Below are positions 26,869 through 33,795 of a stretch of DNA of 64,000 bases, one piece after another. The stretch covers positions 62,001-126,000 of the forward strand of contig JACPYS010000058.1 in the NCBI GenBank assembly GCA_016195915.1. The letters run 5' to 3'. The DNA comes from Betaproteobacteria bacterium (GTDB taxonomy: Bacteria; Pseudomonadota; Gammaproteobacteria; Burkholderiales; SG8-39). The position numbers and the translations under genes are program-made. The notes beneath the pieces are model-generated. The model was not told the origin of the DNA, did no database searches, and worked only from the letters and a program-made list of their open reading frames with translations. The stretch's first letter is position 1. The number at the start of each line of letters is the position of its first letter.

Positions 26869-28092
26869 ATGGCAGGCCCTCTTTCGCATATCCGGGTACT
26901 CGACCTCTCGCGCGTGCTGGCGGCGCCCTGGACCGGACAGAACCTCGCTGACCTCGGCGCCGAAGTGATCAAGATCGAACGCCCCGGATCCGGCGACGAT
27001 TCGCGCGCCTTTGGACCGCCTTGGCTGAAAAACCCGCAGGGCAATGACACGAGTGAATCGGCGTATTTCGCCTGCGCCAATCGCGGCAAGAGGTCGGTTA
27101 CCCTCAACCTGTCGAAACCCGAAGGCCAGCGTATCGTGCGCGAACTCGCCGCGAAGTGCGACGTGCTGCTGGAGAACTACAAGGTCGGAGACCTGGCGCG
27201 CTACGGTCTCGCATGGGATGACCTGAAGAAGATTAACCCGCGGCTCATCTACTGTTCGGTCACCGGATTCGGCCAGACCGGACCGTACCGGGAGCGACCC
27301 GGCTACGATTTCATGATTCAGGGCATGGGCGGGCTGATGAGCATCACGGGCGAGCGCGACGACCTGCCCGGCGGCGGTCCGCAGAAGGCGGGCATTCCCA
27401 TTGCCGACGTCATGACCGGGATGTACGCCACGATTGCGGTGTGCGCGGCGCTCGCGCATCGGGCGGAGACCGGCGTGGGCCAGCATCTCGATCTGGCGCT
27501 GCTCGATGTACAGGTCGCGGTCCTCGCCAACCAGGGCGCGAATTATCTCGCCACGGGGATCTCGCCCAAGCGCCTGGGAAATGCGCATCCGAACATCGTG
27601 CCGTACCAGACGTTCAGGACCGCCGATGGCGACATGATCCTCGCGTGCGGCAATGACAAGCTGTTCCGCAGATTCTGCGAAGTCGCGAAATGCACTGAAC
27701 TTGCCGACGACGCGCGCTTCGCGACCAATGGCAAGCGCGTCGAAAATCGGGCCGCGCTCACTGCGACCCTGAATGCGATCGTCGCCAGGCGCGCGACCCG
27801 CGACTGGGTCGATGCGCTGGAAGCCGCGGGCGTGCCGAACGGCCCGATCAACACCCTCGAGCAGGTATTTCAGGAACCGCAGGCGATCGCGCGCGGCCTG
27901 AAATTCGAGCTTCCGCACCCGATCGCGGGCAAAGTGCAGCTGACGCGCAGCCCGATGCGGTTTTCCGAGACGCCAATCGAGCACACCGTGCCCCCGCCCA
28001 CGCTCGGCCAGCACACGGCGGACGTCCTGCAGGGAATGCTGGGGATGAGCGACGACGAAATACTGCGGCTGCGGAGCGAGGGTGTCGTCTGA
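26869..28092 (+). CDS. Family III CoA-transferase (CaiB/BaiF), copy 2
   Basis: This 407-residue protein aligns without gaps over at least its first 180 residues with the copy at 17178-18413 (GERDD-PGGGPQK, ENYKVG, PPWLKN). The catalytic Asp180 lies in GIPIADVMTGMYA. The family transfers CoA to carboxylates such as carnitine, oxalate, succinate or mesaconate. It is the last gene of the plus-strand operon and converges on the M20 peptidase gene with seven bases between them. Confidence 0.93.
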   Translation: MAGPLSHIRVLDLSRVLAAPWTGQNLADLGAEVIKIERPGSGDDSRAFGPPWLKNPQGNDTSESAYFACANRGKRSVTLNLSKPEGQRIVRELAAKCDVLLENYKVGDLARYGLAWDDLKKINPRLIYCSVTGFGQTGPYRERPGYDFMIQGMGGLMSITGERDDLPGGGPQKAGIPIADVMTGMYATIAVCAALAHRAETGVGQHLDLALLDVQVAVLANQGANYLATGISPKRLGNAHPNIVPYQTFRTADGDMILACGNDKLFRRFCEVAKCTELADDARFATNGKRVENRAALTATLNAIVARRATRDWVDALEAAGVPNGPINTLEQVFQEPQAIARGLKFELPHPIAGKVQLTRSPMRFSETPIEHTVPPPTLGQHTADVLQGMLGMSDDEILRLRSEGVV

Positions 28093-28099
28093 GCGGAAG

Positions 28100-29494
28100 T
28101 TACGGACGCTTCGGCGTACCGCGCTCTCCCAGGTCCCACCACAGTCCCGTCATGATGCGCAGCGCATCGCGCGCCAATGGCGCGAGCAGGTGCTCGTCGG
28201 GCGCGTGCTGCGAGCAGGCCGCATAGGAGTGAGGCACCCAGACGGTCGGCAACCCGAGTACGTCTGCAAACACGTCGTTCGGGAGCGAACCGCCTATATT
28301 GGGCAGGATCGCAGGCTTGGCTCCGGTCGTGGCCTGAATCGATCTCACGGCCCAGTGTACCCACGGATGCTGCGGATCGAGGCGCGTGGCGGCGAAGAAA
28401 CCATCGCGCGCCTGCGTCGCCCTCACCATCGCGAATCCGTTTCTGTCCAGATGGCGGCGCAAAGCCGGAACGATGTCGGCAGGGTCGATTCCGACCACAT
28501 AGCGCAATTGGCAATGCGCATTGGCGCGGGGAGGAATCGCGTTGACCGGACGGTCCGGATCGCCGGTGCGAAATGCGAGCACCTCAAAACTCGACCAGCC
28601 GTAGACCTTTTCCGCCGCGCTCAGGCCGGGTTCGCCCCAATGCGGATCGATATCCGGGGCATCCGGCCCGCCGCTGACTTCGCAATCGGCGAGCACCGCT
28701 CGAACTGCACTGGTCAGCGTCTTGGGCCGCCATTCGGGAACGCGGATTCCGCCGCTTGAAGTCGTGATGCCCGCGATCGCATGCGCGAGGATGGTGCCGG
28801 GGTTGGCAAGCAGCCCGCCCCAGTTGCCCGAATGGTGCCCGCCCTTGCGCAGATCGACGGAAAGATCGAAGTTGAGTACCCCGCGGGAACCGAGAAAGAT
28901 GGTCGCTCGCTCGGGCGACAGGCGCGGCCCGTCGGAGGCGATGAACACATCCGCGCGGAACACATCGCACTGCTGCTCGCACACCGCGCGCAGTCCGGGA
29001 GAGCCGACTTCCTCGCCCGTTTCGATCAGAAGCTTGAAATTGAAACCAAGCCGCCCGCGTGCCTCGAGCACCGCTGCCACCGCGCCGAGGTTGATGCTGT
29101 GCTGGCCCTTGTTGTCGGCGGTACCGCGTCCGTACCAACGCTCGCCTTCGACGGTGATGCGCCAGGGAGACAGGCCGTCGCGCCACTGCGCGTCCTGCCC
29201 GCGTATCACATCGCCATGCCCATAGCTGAAAGCGGTCACCAGCTCCGCGCTTTCAATCCGCTCGGCGTACAGGAACGGACCGCCCTGTCGCGCCGGGTTC
29301 GGCAGGATCCGGCAGCGAAAACCCAGCTTTTCAAAGGCCGGCTGCAGTTCCGACGACAGGTAGCGCTCCAGTTCGCCGGCGCGCTCCGGATTCTGGCTTT
29401 CCGTGGGAATCGCTACACGACGAGCCAGCTCGGCACGAAACCCGCCGCCGTCGAAATAGCGCTCGGCGTTTGCAATCGCGGCTTGGCGTGTCAT
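28100..29494 (-). CDS. M20-family metallopeptidase/deacylase (ArgE/DapE/CPG2 type)
   Basis: This 464-residue cytosolic dizinc hydrolase has the metal-site motifs SYGHGDVIRGQ (first His), GRGTADNKGQHSINLGA (bridging Asp) and ETGEEVGSPGL (Glu-Glu). A dimerisation domain is inserted in the middle and a C-terminal His segment lies near PHSYAACSQHAPDEH. M20 enzymes remove acyl or amino-acid groups from amides and peptides. The substrate cannot be named from context, because the neighbours are not an amino-acid pathway. Confidence 0.88.
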   Translation of the reverse strand: MTRQAAIANAERYFDGGGFRAELARRVAIPTESQNPERAGELERYLSSELQPAFEKLGFRCRILPNPARQGGPFLYAERIESAELVTAFSYGHGDVIRGQDAQWRDGLSPWRITVEGERWYGRGTADNKGQHSINLGAVAAVLEARGRLGFNFKLLIETGEEVGSPGLRAVCEQQCDVFRADVFIASDGPRLSPERATIFLGSRGVLNFDLSVDLRKGGHHSGNWGGLLANPGTILAHAIAGITTSSGGIRVPEWRPKTLTSAVRAVLADCEVSGGPDAPDIDPHWGEPGLSAAEKVYGWSSFEVLAFRTGDPDRPVNAIPPRANAHCQLRYVVGIDPADIVPALRRHLDRNGFAMVRATQARDGFFAATRLDPQHPWVHWAVRSIQATTGAKPAILPNIGGSLPNDVFADVLGLPTVWVPHSYAACSQHAPDEHLLAPLARDALRIMTGLWWDLGERGTPKRP

Positions 29495-29515
29495 CTCACG
29501 AGCGGTCCGAAAACA

Positions 29516-29596
29516 TCAGCGAATGCAAAGCATGCGTCCGGCGAGAGCGTACAGCAAGAGCGCGGACACCACGCGCAGTTTCACAACCGGCGTCTG
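29516..29596 (-). pseudogene. Orphan C-terminal tail of a TauE/SafE-type permease
   Basis: About 27 codons ending at a TGA (29516-29518) read PVVKLRVVSALLLYALAGRML. This is nearly the same as the C-terminus of the intact permease at 38652-39446 (PVARLRVAFALLLYALAGRML). No upstream permease sequence was seen, so this looks like a remnant of deletion or rearrangement between the peptidase and Rieske genes. Confidence 0.55.
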
Positions 29597-29625
29597 TCGG
29601 GGGAATGCCCGCTGTGCCGACCCGC

Positions 29626-29641
29626 TGTCAACCAGTTGACA
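29626..29641. promoter_or_regulatory. Palindromic operator candidate upstream of the Rieske gene
   Basis: The perfect inverted repeat TGTCAACCAGTTGACA has Crp-type geometry (TGTCA-N6-TGACA). It is centred about 70 bases before the Rieske ATG and about 60 bases before the start site expected from a TAGAAT at 29681-29686. The identical 16-mer occurs at 38564-38579. Confidence 0.6.
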
Positions 29642-29702
29642 AATCCGGCGACATTCACCGCGACACGCAGGGCAAACCGGTAGAATCGGGCGATTGAAAG
29701 CC

Positions 29703-30008
29703 ATGGCGAAAACGCTGCTCTGCAAAGTGTCCGAGGTTCGCGTCGGCGCGCTCAAACAGGTAGAAACCGGGGATGGACGCGAGGTGTGCGTCGTCCATGC
29801 CGAATCCGGATTCTTCGCGTGCAGGGCCTATTGCCCTCATCAGGGCACTGCATTGTGCGAAGGCTCGATCGACGGCACCACGCTCACGTGTCTGGAGCAC
29901 CTTTGGCAGTGGGATCTGCGCACCGGCGAAACCCTCGGCCTCGCGGCGGAGAGGCTCGAAGTCTATCCGGTCAAAGTCGAGAATGGATCGGTGTTCCTGA
30001 TACGCTGA
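29703..30008 (+). CDS. Rieske-type [2Fe-2S] ferredoxin
   Basis: This is a 101-residue soluble protein; an in-frame TTG lies nine bases upstream of the chosen ATG. Cluster ligands are Cys44 and His46 in CPHQGTALCEG, and Cys63 and His66 in CLEHLWQWD. There is no signal peptide or membrane helix, so it is a cytosolic carrier like those serving aromatic-ring and alkene oxygenases. No oxygenase is encoded nearby. It is convergent with the Crp/Fnr regulator gene and shares an upstream palindrome with the ferredoxin gene at 38176-38496. Confidence 0.92.
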   Translation: MAKTLLCKVSEVRVGALKQVETGDGREVCVVHAESGFFACRAYCPHQGTALCEGSIDGTTLTCLEHLWQWDLRTGETLGLAAERLEVYPVKVENGSVFLIR

Positions 30009-30029
30009 TACCTTCATGGCGGTATGGCC

Positions 30030-30728
30030 CTAACGCAGATAGGCGAGCGCCGCGAGCGCATCAAGGTCGGTGAGGATCAGGCTGCGCTTGCGCGTGACGA
30101 GCAGTCCGCGCTTCTGAAGCGAGCGCAGCGTCGTGTTCGCGAACTGGCGCGAAACGCCCGCGATTGCGGCGAGGTCTTCGTGGGTGAGCCGGATGTCGAC
30201 CAGCACGCCGAGATCGCTCGGCGCACCAAAACGCTCGGCGAGCGCGCAAAGAATGGCGCAGATGCGCTCAAACGCTGACTGGGTCTCGAGTATTACCGCG
30301 AGTTGCGCCACCCAGCGCAGGCGCACCGAGAGCGCGCGAATCATTGCCTGCGCGAGTTCCGGAAAGCGCCGCACCAGCGCGTTGAAGCGCTCGTGGGAGA
30401 GGGTGTAGATGATGCACTCGTCCATGCAGCGCAGGGTCATCATGCGGGTCATCGAAGAGCCGAGGTCGCCCGCGCCGAGAATGTCGCCGGGACACCAGAA
30501 CCCAGTGGTCCCCGTCTTGCCGTTGCGGCTCTGGTAGGACGACATTGCCTTGCCGCTCATGACGAACGCGACGTAGTCCGCAGGCTCACCCTGCGACCAG
30601 ATCGTCCCGCCCTTGCGCAATACGCGCCGCTCGCACTGCTCGAGCACCGCCTTGCGGTATTCGGCGGGGATTGCTCCGAGCACGTCGAGGTGCCCATCGG
30701 CGCGCTTGTCGTTGCCCGTATGCGGCAT
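30030..30728 (-). CDS. Crp/Fnr-family transcriptional regulator
   Basis: This is a 232-residue protein with an N-terminal cyclic-nucleotide-binding-type beta barrel (RKGGTIWSQGEPADYVAFVMSG) and a C-terminal winged helix (RLTHEDLAAIAGVSRQFANTTLRSLQKRG). It lacks the N-terminal cysteine cluster of Fnr, so it is not an oxygen-labile Fe-S sensor of that type. An exact TTGAT-N4-ATCAA box and a TATAAT lie directly upstream. It is a plausible regulator of the palindromes at 29626 and 38564, which have Crp-like spacing. Confidence 0.92.
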   Translation of the reverse strand: MPHTGNDKRADGHLDVLGAIPAEYRKAVLEQCERRVLRKGGTIWSQGEPADYVAFVMSGKAMSSYQSRNGKTGTTGFWCPGDILGAGDLGSSMTRMMTLRCMDECIIYTLSHERFNALVRRFPELAQAMIRALSVRLRWVAQLAVILETQSAFERICAILCALAERFGAPSDLGVLVDIRLTHEDLAAIAGVSRQFANTTLRSLQKRGLLVTRKRSLILTDLDALAALAYLR

Positions 30729-30734
30729 CGTTCG

Positions 30735-30773
30735 ATTATATTCGGAGCCCTTCGGCGGATTGATCTGGATCAA
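30735..30773 (-). promoter_or_regulatory. Fnr/Anr-type box and -10 element of the Crp/Fnr gene
   Basis: TTGATCTGGATCAA at 30760-30773 is an exact Fnr consensus palindrome. On the minus strand a perfect -10 TATAAT (complement of 30735-30740) follows, and transcription would begin at about the ATG at 30728, suggesting a leaderless message. The box overlaps the -35 position. It also lies about 78 bases upstream of the small plus-strand gene at 30845. Confidence 0.6.
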
Positions 30774-30844
30774 CGGATGCATGCCTGGCGCGTGGCGAAA
30801 TGCGAATATCCGCGTAGCCTCAACATCGCCAGGAGGAGGAGACC

Positions 30845-31048
30845 ATGCCGGAACGCAATGCGAAGAAGGCTGCGCGATCGAGCAAGCCGCGCGGTGAGGA
30901 TATCAGGCGCGAATGCATCGCCCATAATGCGGGCGCCTGCGACGAAACCGGCGTGTGCTTGGAGTGCAGCCCGGTCCATCAGGCGATGCGTACCGCGGGT
31001 TGGGCACTTGCCCGCTGGCCGCGCATCAAGGGCAGCCGGCGGGCCTGA
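30845..31048 (+). CDS. Small cysteine-containing protein of unknown function
   Basis: This 67-residue protein is supported by an excellent Shine-Dalgarno run, AGGAGGAGGAG, at 30831-30841. It has a basic N-terminus and four cysteines (24, 32, 38, 41) in RRECIAHNAGACDETGVCLECSP, suggesting a metal- or Fe-S-binding knuckle. It lies alone between the divergent Crp/Fnr gene and the convergent SoxD-like gene, with an Fnr-type box upstream. The family is not recognised. Confidence 0.55.
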   Translation: MPERNAKKAARSSKPRGEDIRRECIAHNAGACDETGVCLECSPVHQAMRTAGWALARWPRIKGSRRA

Positions 31049-31070
31049 CGATCCCGCCCGCGGCGACGCA

Positions 31071-31634
31071 TTACCTGCAGTCGTTGCGGCAGGGAACGTT
31101 GACGATGTCAGGCCGCGGATCGACGGTGAAGCCCTTGCGATTCGGCATCTGCACCATCGGCAGCGACGACGCGTCCATCACCTCGTTCTCGCCGATGATG
31201 CCATTCACGAACAGCAGGTACGCCGTGATTCCATAGATCTCGTCCGGCGCAAGCGATTGCGGCGCGTTGAACGGCATGGCGCGATTGACGTAGTCATAGA
31301 CGGTAGGCGCGTAGGGCCAGTAGCTGCCGACGGTCATCACCGGGTTGTCGGTATTGAGTGTGCCCCGTCCGCCTACCAGCCGGTCGGCCGGCTTGCCCTC
31401 GCCTGTCATGCCGTGGCACGCGCCGCAGTGCAATTCATAGAGCGGTTTGCCCTTCGCCGCCGTGCTGCTCCCCTTTGGCAGACCCTTGCCGTCGGGGGAG
31501 ACATCGATGTCCCAGCCGGCGATCTCGCGCCCGGTCGCCGGCTTGCCGAATCCGAAGGTTTGCGCCGGGAGCGGGCTCGCCACCGCCGCAAGGCCAAGTG
31601 CGTACAGTACCGCGAATACCTCAGACCTGGACAT
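31071..31634 (-). CDS. SoxD-like periplasmic cytochrome c
   Basis: This 187-residue protein has a signal peptide (ALGLAAVASPLPAQ), one haem c site CGACH at 70-74 and a probable axial Met120 in NRAMPF. The blocks GGRGTLN, TVGSYWPYAPTVYDYVNRAMPF and MPNRKGF match the haem domain of SoxD, the electron-accepting subunit of sulfane/sulfite dehydrogenase. It is shorter than di-haem SoxD proteins. The start overlaps the SoxC-like gene by 14 bases. It would pass electrons to the respiratory chain. Confidence 0.88.
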   Translation of the reverse strand: MSRSEVFAVLYALGLAAVASPLPAQTFGFGKPATGREIAGWDIDVSPDGKGLPKGSSTAAKGKPLYELHCGACHGMTGEGKPADRLVGGRGTLNTDNPVMTVGSYWPYAPTVYDYVNRAMPFNAPQSLAPDEIYGITAYLLFVNGIIGENEVMDASSLPMVQMPNRKGFTVDPRPDIVNVPCRNDCR

Positions 31635-32868
31635 GGGTCACCTCCCCGCTCGCGGCGATGCCCCAGCTCTGGATCGCGTTGTAGTGGTAGCGCGAGTTGA
31701 AGCCGCGTAACGCAATCATCTGCGCGCGCGTCGGCTGGACGTAGCCCGTCTCGTCCATCGCACGGCTCTGCAACAGCGCCGCGCTGCCGTCCCAGTTCCA
31801 GGCGAAGCGAAAGCGCGTCAGCGCTCGATGCAGCACCGGTTCCTGCAGCGCGGCCTCACGCCAGTTGCGACCGCCATCGGTCGAAACGTCGACGCGGCGG
31901 ATGCGCCCCTGGCCGCTCCATGCAAGCCCGGAGATTTCGTGGAACCCTCTGTAGGTGACCCGGTGCCCGCCCGAGGGGCGCGTGATCACCGATTTCGCCT
32001 CCATCGCGAACGAGAACTGGCGCGCGCTGCCGTCGGGCATCAGGTCGGTGTAGCGTGAGGTTTCCTGCCGCGTATGGAACGGCGCATCGCCCACTTTCAA
32101 CCGGCGCAGCCACTTCACGCATACATTGCCCTCCCAACCCGGAACGATGAGCCGGAGCGGATATCCCTGCTCGGGCCTCAGCATCTCCCCGTTTTGCGCG
32201 TAGACCACCAGGATGTCCTCCAGACATTTCTCCACCGGGAGGCTGCGCGTATGGCCCGAGGCGTCGCCGCCCTCGGCGAGCACCCAGCGCGCGTCCGGCT
32301 GCAGGCCCGCTTCGTCGAGCAGCGTGGCGAGCGGCACGCCGGTCCATTCACAGCACGACAGCAGCCCGTGCGTCTGCTGTACGTCCTTCGACACCGGACT
32401 GCGCCAGTCGCGCGAGGTGTTGCCGGAGCACTCGAGAAACAATACCCGCGACACCGAAGGAAAGTGCAGCAGATCGTCCATCGTCCAGATCAGCGGCCTT
32501 CTCACCATTCCGTGGAGCATCAGCCGGTGCTGCGCCGGATCGATGTTCGGAACGCCGCCGTGCTGGCGCTCGAATACCAGTCCGCTCGGGGTGATCGTGC
32601 CGTGCAGATGCTGCAGCGGCGTGAGCGAAACACCCTCGGTCGGCTGCACCGAGGCGCGCTTGAATTTCACCACGCGCTTTTCAAACTCGGAAGGCAGTCC
32701 GTACGGATGCCAGTTGACCGGCTCGCCCTGGATTTTCATCCATTGCGGAATGTTCGATGGCAGATTACCCGCATCCTGGGCGCGCAGCGGCGCGGCGGTG
32801 AATGCTGCACTGGCCAAGGCCGCGCGCTCGAGAAAAGCGCGGCGCGAACGGTTCTGCGTGCTTGCCAT
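31621..32868 (-). CDS. SoxC-like molybdopterin sulfite/sulfane dehydrogenase
   Basis: This 415-residue protein begins MASTQNRSRRAFLERAALAS, a Tat signal (SRRAFLE at 8-14) expected of a cofactor-loaded periplasmic enzyme. The molybdenum ligand is Cys147 in FLECSGNTSRDW. SoxC/sulfite-oxidase motifs follow: VPGWEGNVCVKWLRRLKVGD, SRYTDLMPDGSARQFSF and GLAWSGQGRIRRVDVSTDGG. No SoxXYZAB genes are in the window, so it may oxidise free sulfite rather than carrier-bound sulfane sulfur. It is the seventh gene of a minus-strand run with transporters and an amidohydrolase. Confidence 0.9.
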   Translation of the reverse strand: MASTQNRSRRAFLERAALASAAFTAAPLRAQDAGNLPSNIPQWMKIQGEPVNWHPYGLPSEFEKRVVKFKRASVQPTEGVSLTPLQHLHGTITPSGLVFERQHGGVPNIDPAQHRLMLHGMVRRPLIWTMDDLLHFPSVSRVLFLECSGNTSRDWRSPVSKDVQQTHGLLSCCEWTGVPLATLLDEAGLQPDARWVLAEGGDASGHTRSLPVEKCLEDILVVYAQNGEMLRPEQGYPLRLIVPGWEGNVCVKWLRRLKVGDAPFHTRQETSRYTDLMPDGSARQFSFAMEAKSVITRPSGGHRVTYRGFHEISGLAWSGQGRIRRVDVSTDGGRNWREAALQEPVLHRALTRFRFAWNWDGSAALLQSRAMDETGYVQPTRAQMIALRGFNSRYHYNAIQSWGIAASGEVTHVQV

Positions 32869-32881
32869 TGGAGACCTCCTT

Positions 32882-33790
32882 TCAGAACAACACGTAGTGC
32901 ACGCCGATCGCGAGCAGCACGACGGCAACGAATGTCTTGAGCGCCTTTTCGTTCATGTAGCGGTTGAGCAACGGACCGAGAAACGAACCGGCGAGCACGC
33001 CGGGCACCTCGATCGCCACCAGCCGCCAGTCGATGTTTACCTGCAGCGCAATGTATGTAAGCACACTCACGGTAAGAGGAATCATCAATGCGACCAGGCT
33101 GGTACCGACCACCAGATACATCGGGAACAACAGCAGGCTCGCCATGAATGGCGTGACGAGAAACCCTCCGCCCACGCCGAGCATCGATCCGATGAACGAG
33201 ATCGCGAAACCACCGGCTGCGGCTGCCATCGGGTTGAATTCGAAGTGCTCGCCGCCGAAGCGCACGCGGCTCATCCACCGGCCGAAATGCGTGGTGCACG
33301 GGGCATCACCGTCCGACGGGGACGTAGCGCCGGCCGCACGGGCGCTTTTCGCGACACGATCGGATGCCTCCTGCGCCTTGCGCAGGCCGGCGTGCGTCAG
33401 CATGGCCTTTCCCCAGCCTTCGTACAACACGCGCGCCGCGACAAATGCCACCAGCAGCCCGAACAGGGAACGATACACCGCCATGTCCGACAAGTACGCC
33501 TTCGAGATCCACGAGCCCGCGATAGCGCCGATCGGCGCGCCCAGGCCAAAGCTGAGCGCGAGGCTCCACACCAGGCGCTTCTGGCGGTGGTAGAGCGGAA
33601 CCGAGACGATGCGGCTGGAGAATTCGAGTATCTGGTTCACGACCTTGATCATGTTCGCATCGCCGATCCCGAGAATCGAGATGTGACCGATGCCCGCGAG
33701 TATGCCGCCTCCGCCCGCGCCCATCGACATCATGAAACCGGCCAACACGCACCAGCTGAACGCCAGATAGGGATTGAACGTGAGATCCAT
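32882..33790 (-). CDS. TSUP-family permease (TauE/SafE type), copy 1
   Basis: This 302-residue polytopic protein uses the ATG at 33790 (MDLTFNPYLAFSW). The two family repeats are visible as GFMMSMGAGGGGILAG and GSMLGVGGGFLVTPFM, separated by a hydrophilic loop. TauE/SafE proteins export sulfite, sulfoacetate or other organosulfur anions. Its position 13 bases before the SoxC-like gene fits sulfite or sulfate handling. It starts five bases after the TctA stop. Confidence 0.9.
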   Translation of the reverse strand: MDLTFNPYLAFSWCVLAGFMMSMGAGGGGILAGIGHISILGIGDANMIKVVNQILEFSSRIVSVPLYHRQKRLVWSLALSFGLGAPIGAIAGSWISKAYLSDMAVYRSLFGLLVAFVAARVLYEGWGKAMLTHAGLRKAQEASDRVAKSARAAGATSPSDGDAPCTTHFGRWMSRVRFGGEHFEFNPMAAAAGGFAISFIGSMLGVGGGFLVTPFMASLLLFPMYLVVGTSLVALMIPLTVSVLTYIALQVNIDWRLVAIEVPGVLAGSFLGPLLNRYMNEKALKTFVAVVLLAIGVHYVLF

Positions 33791-33795
33791 CCGGG

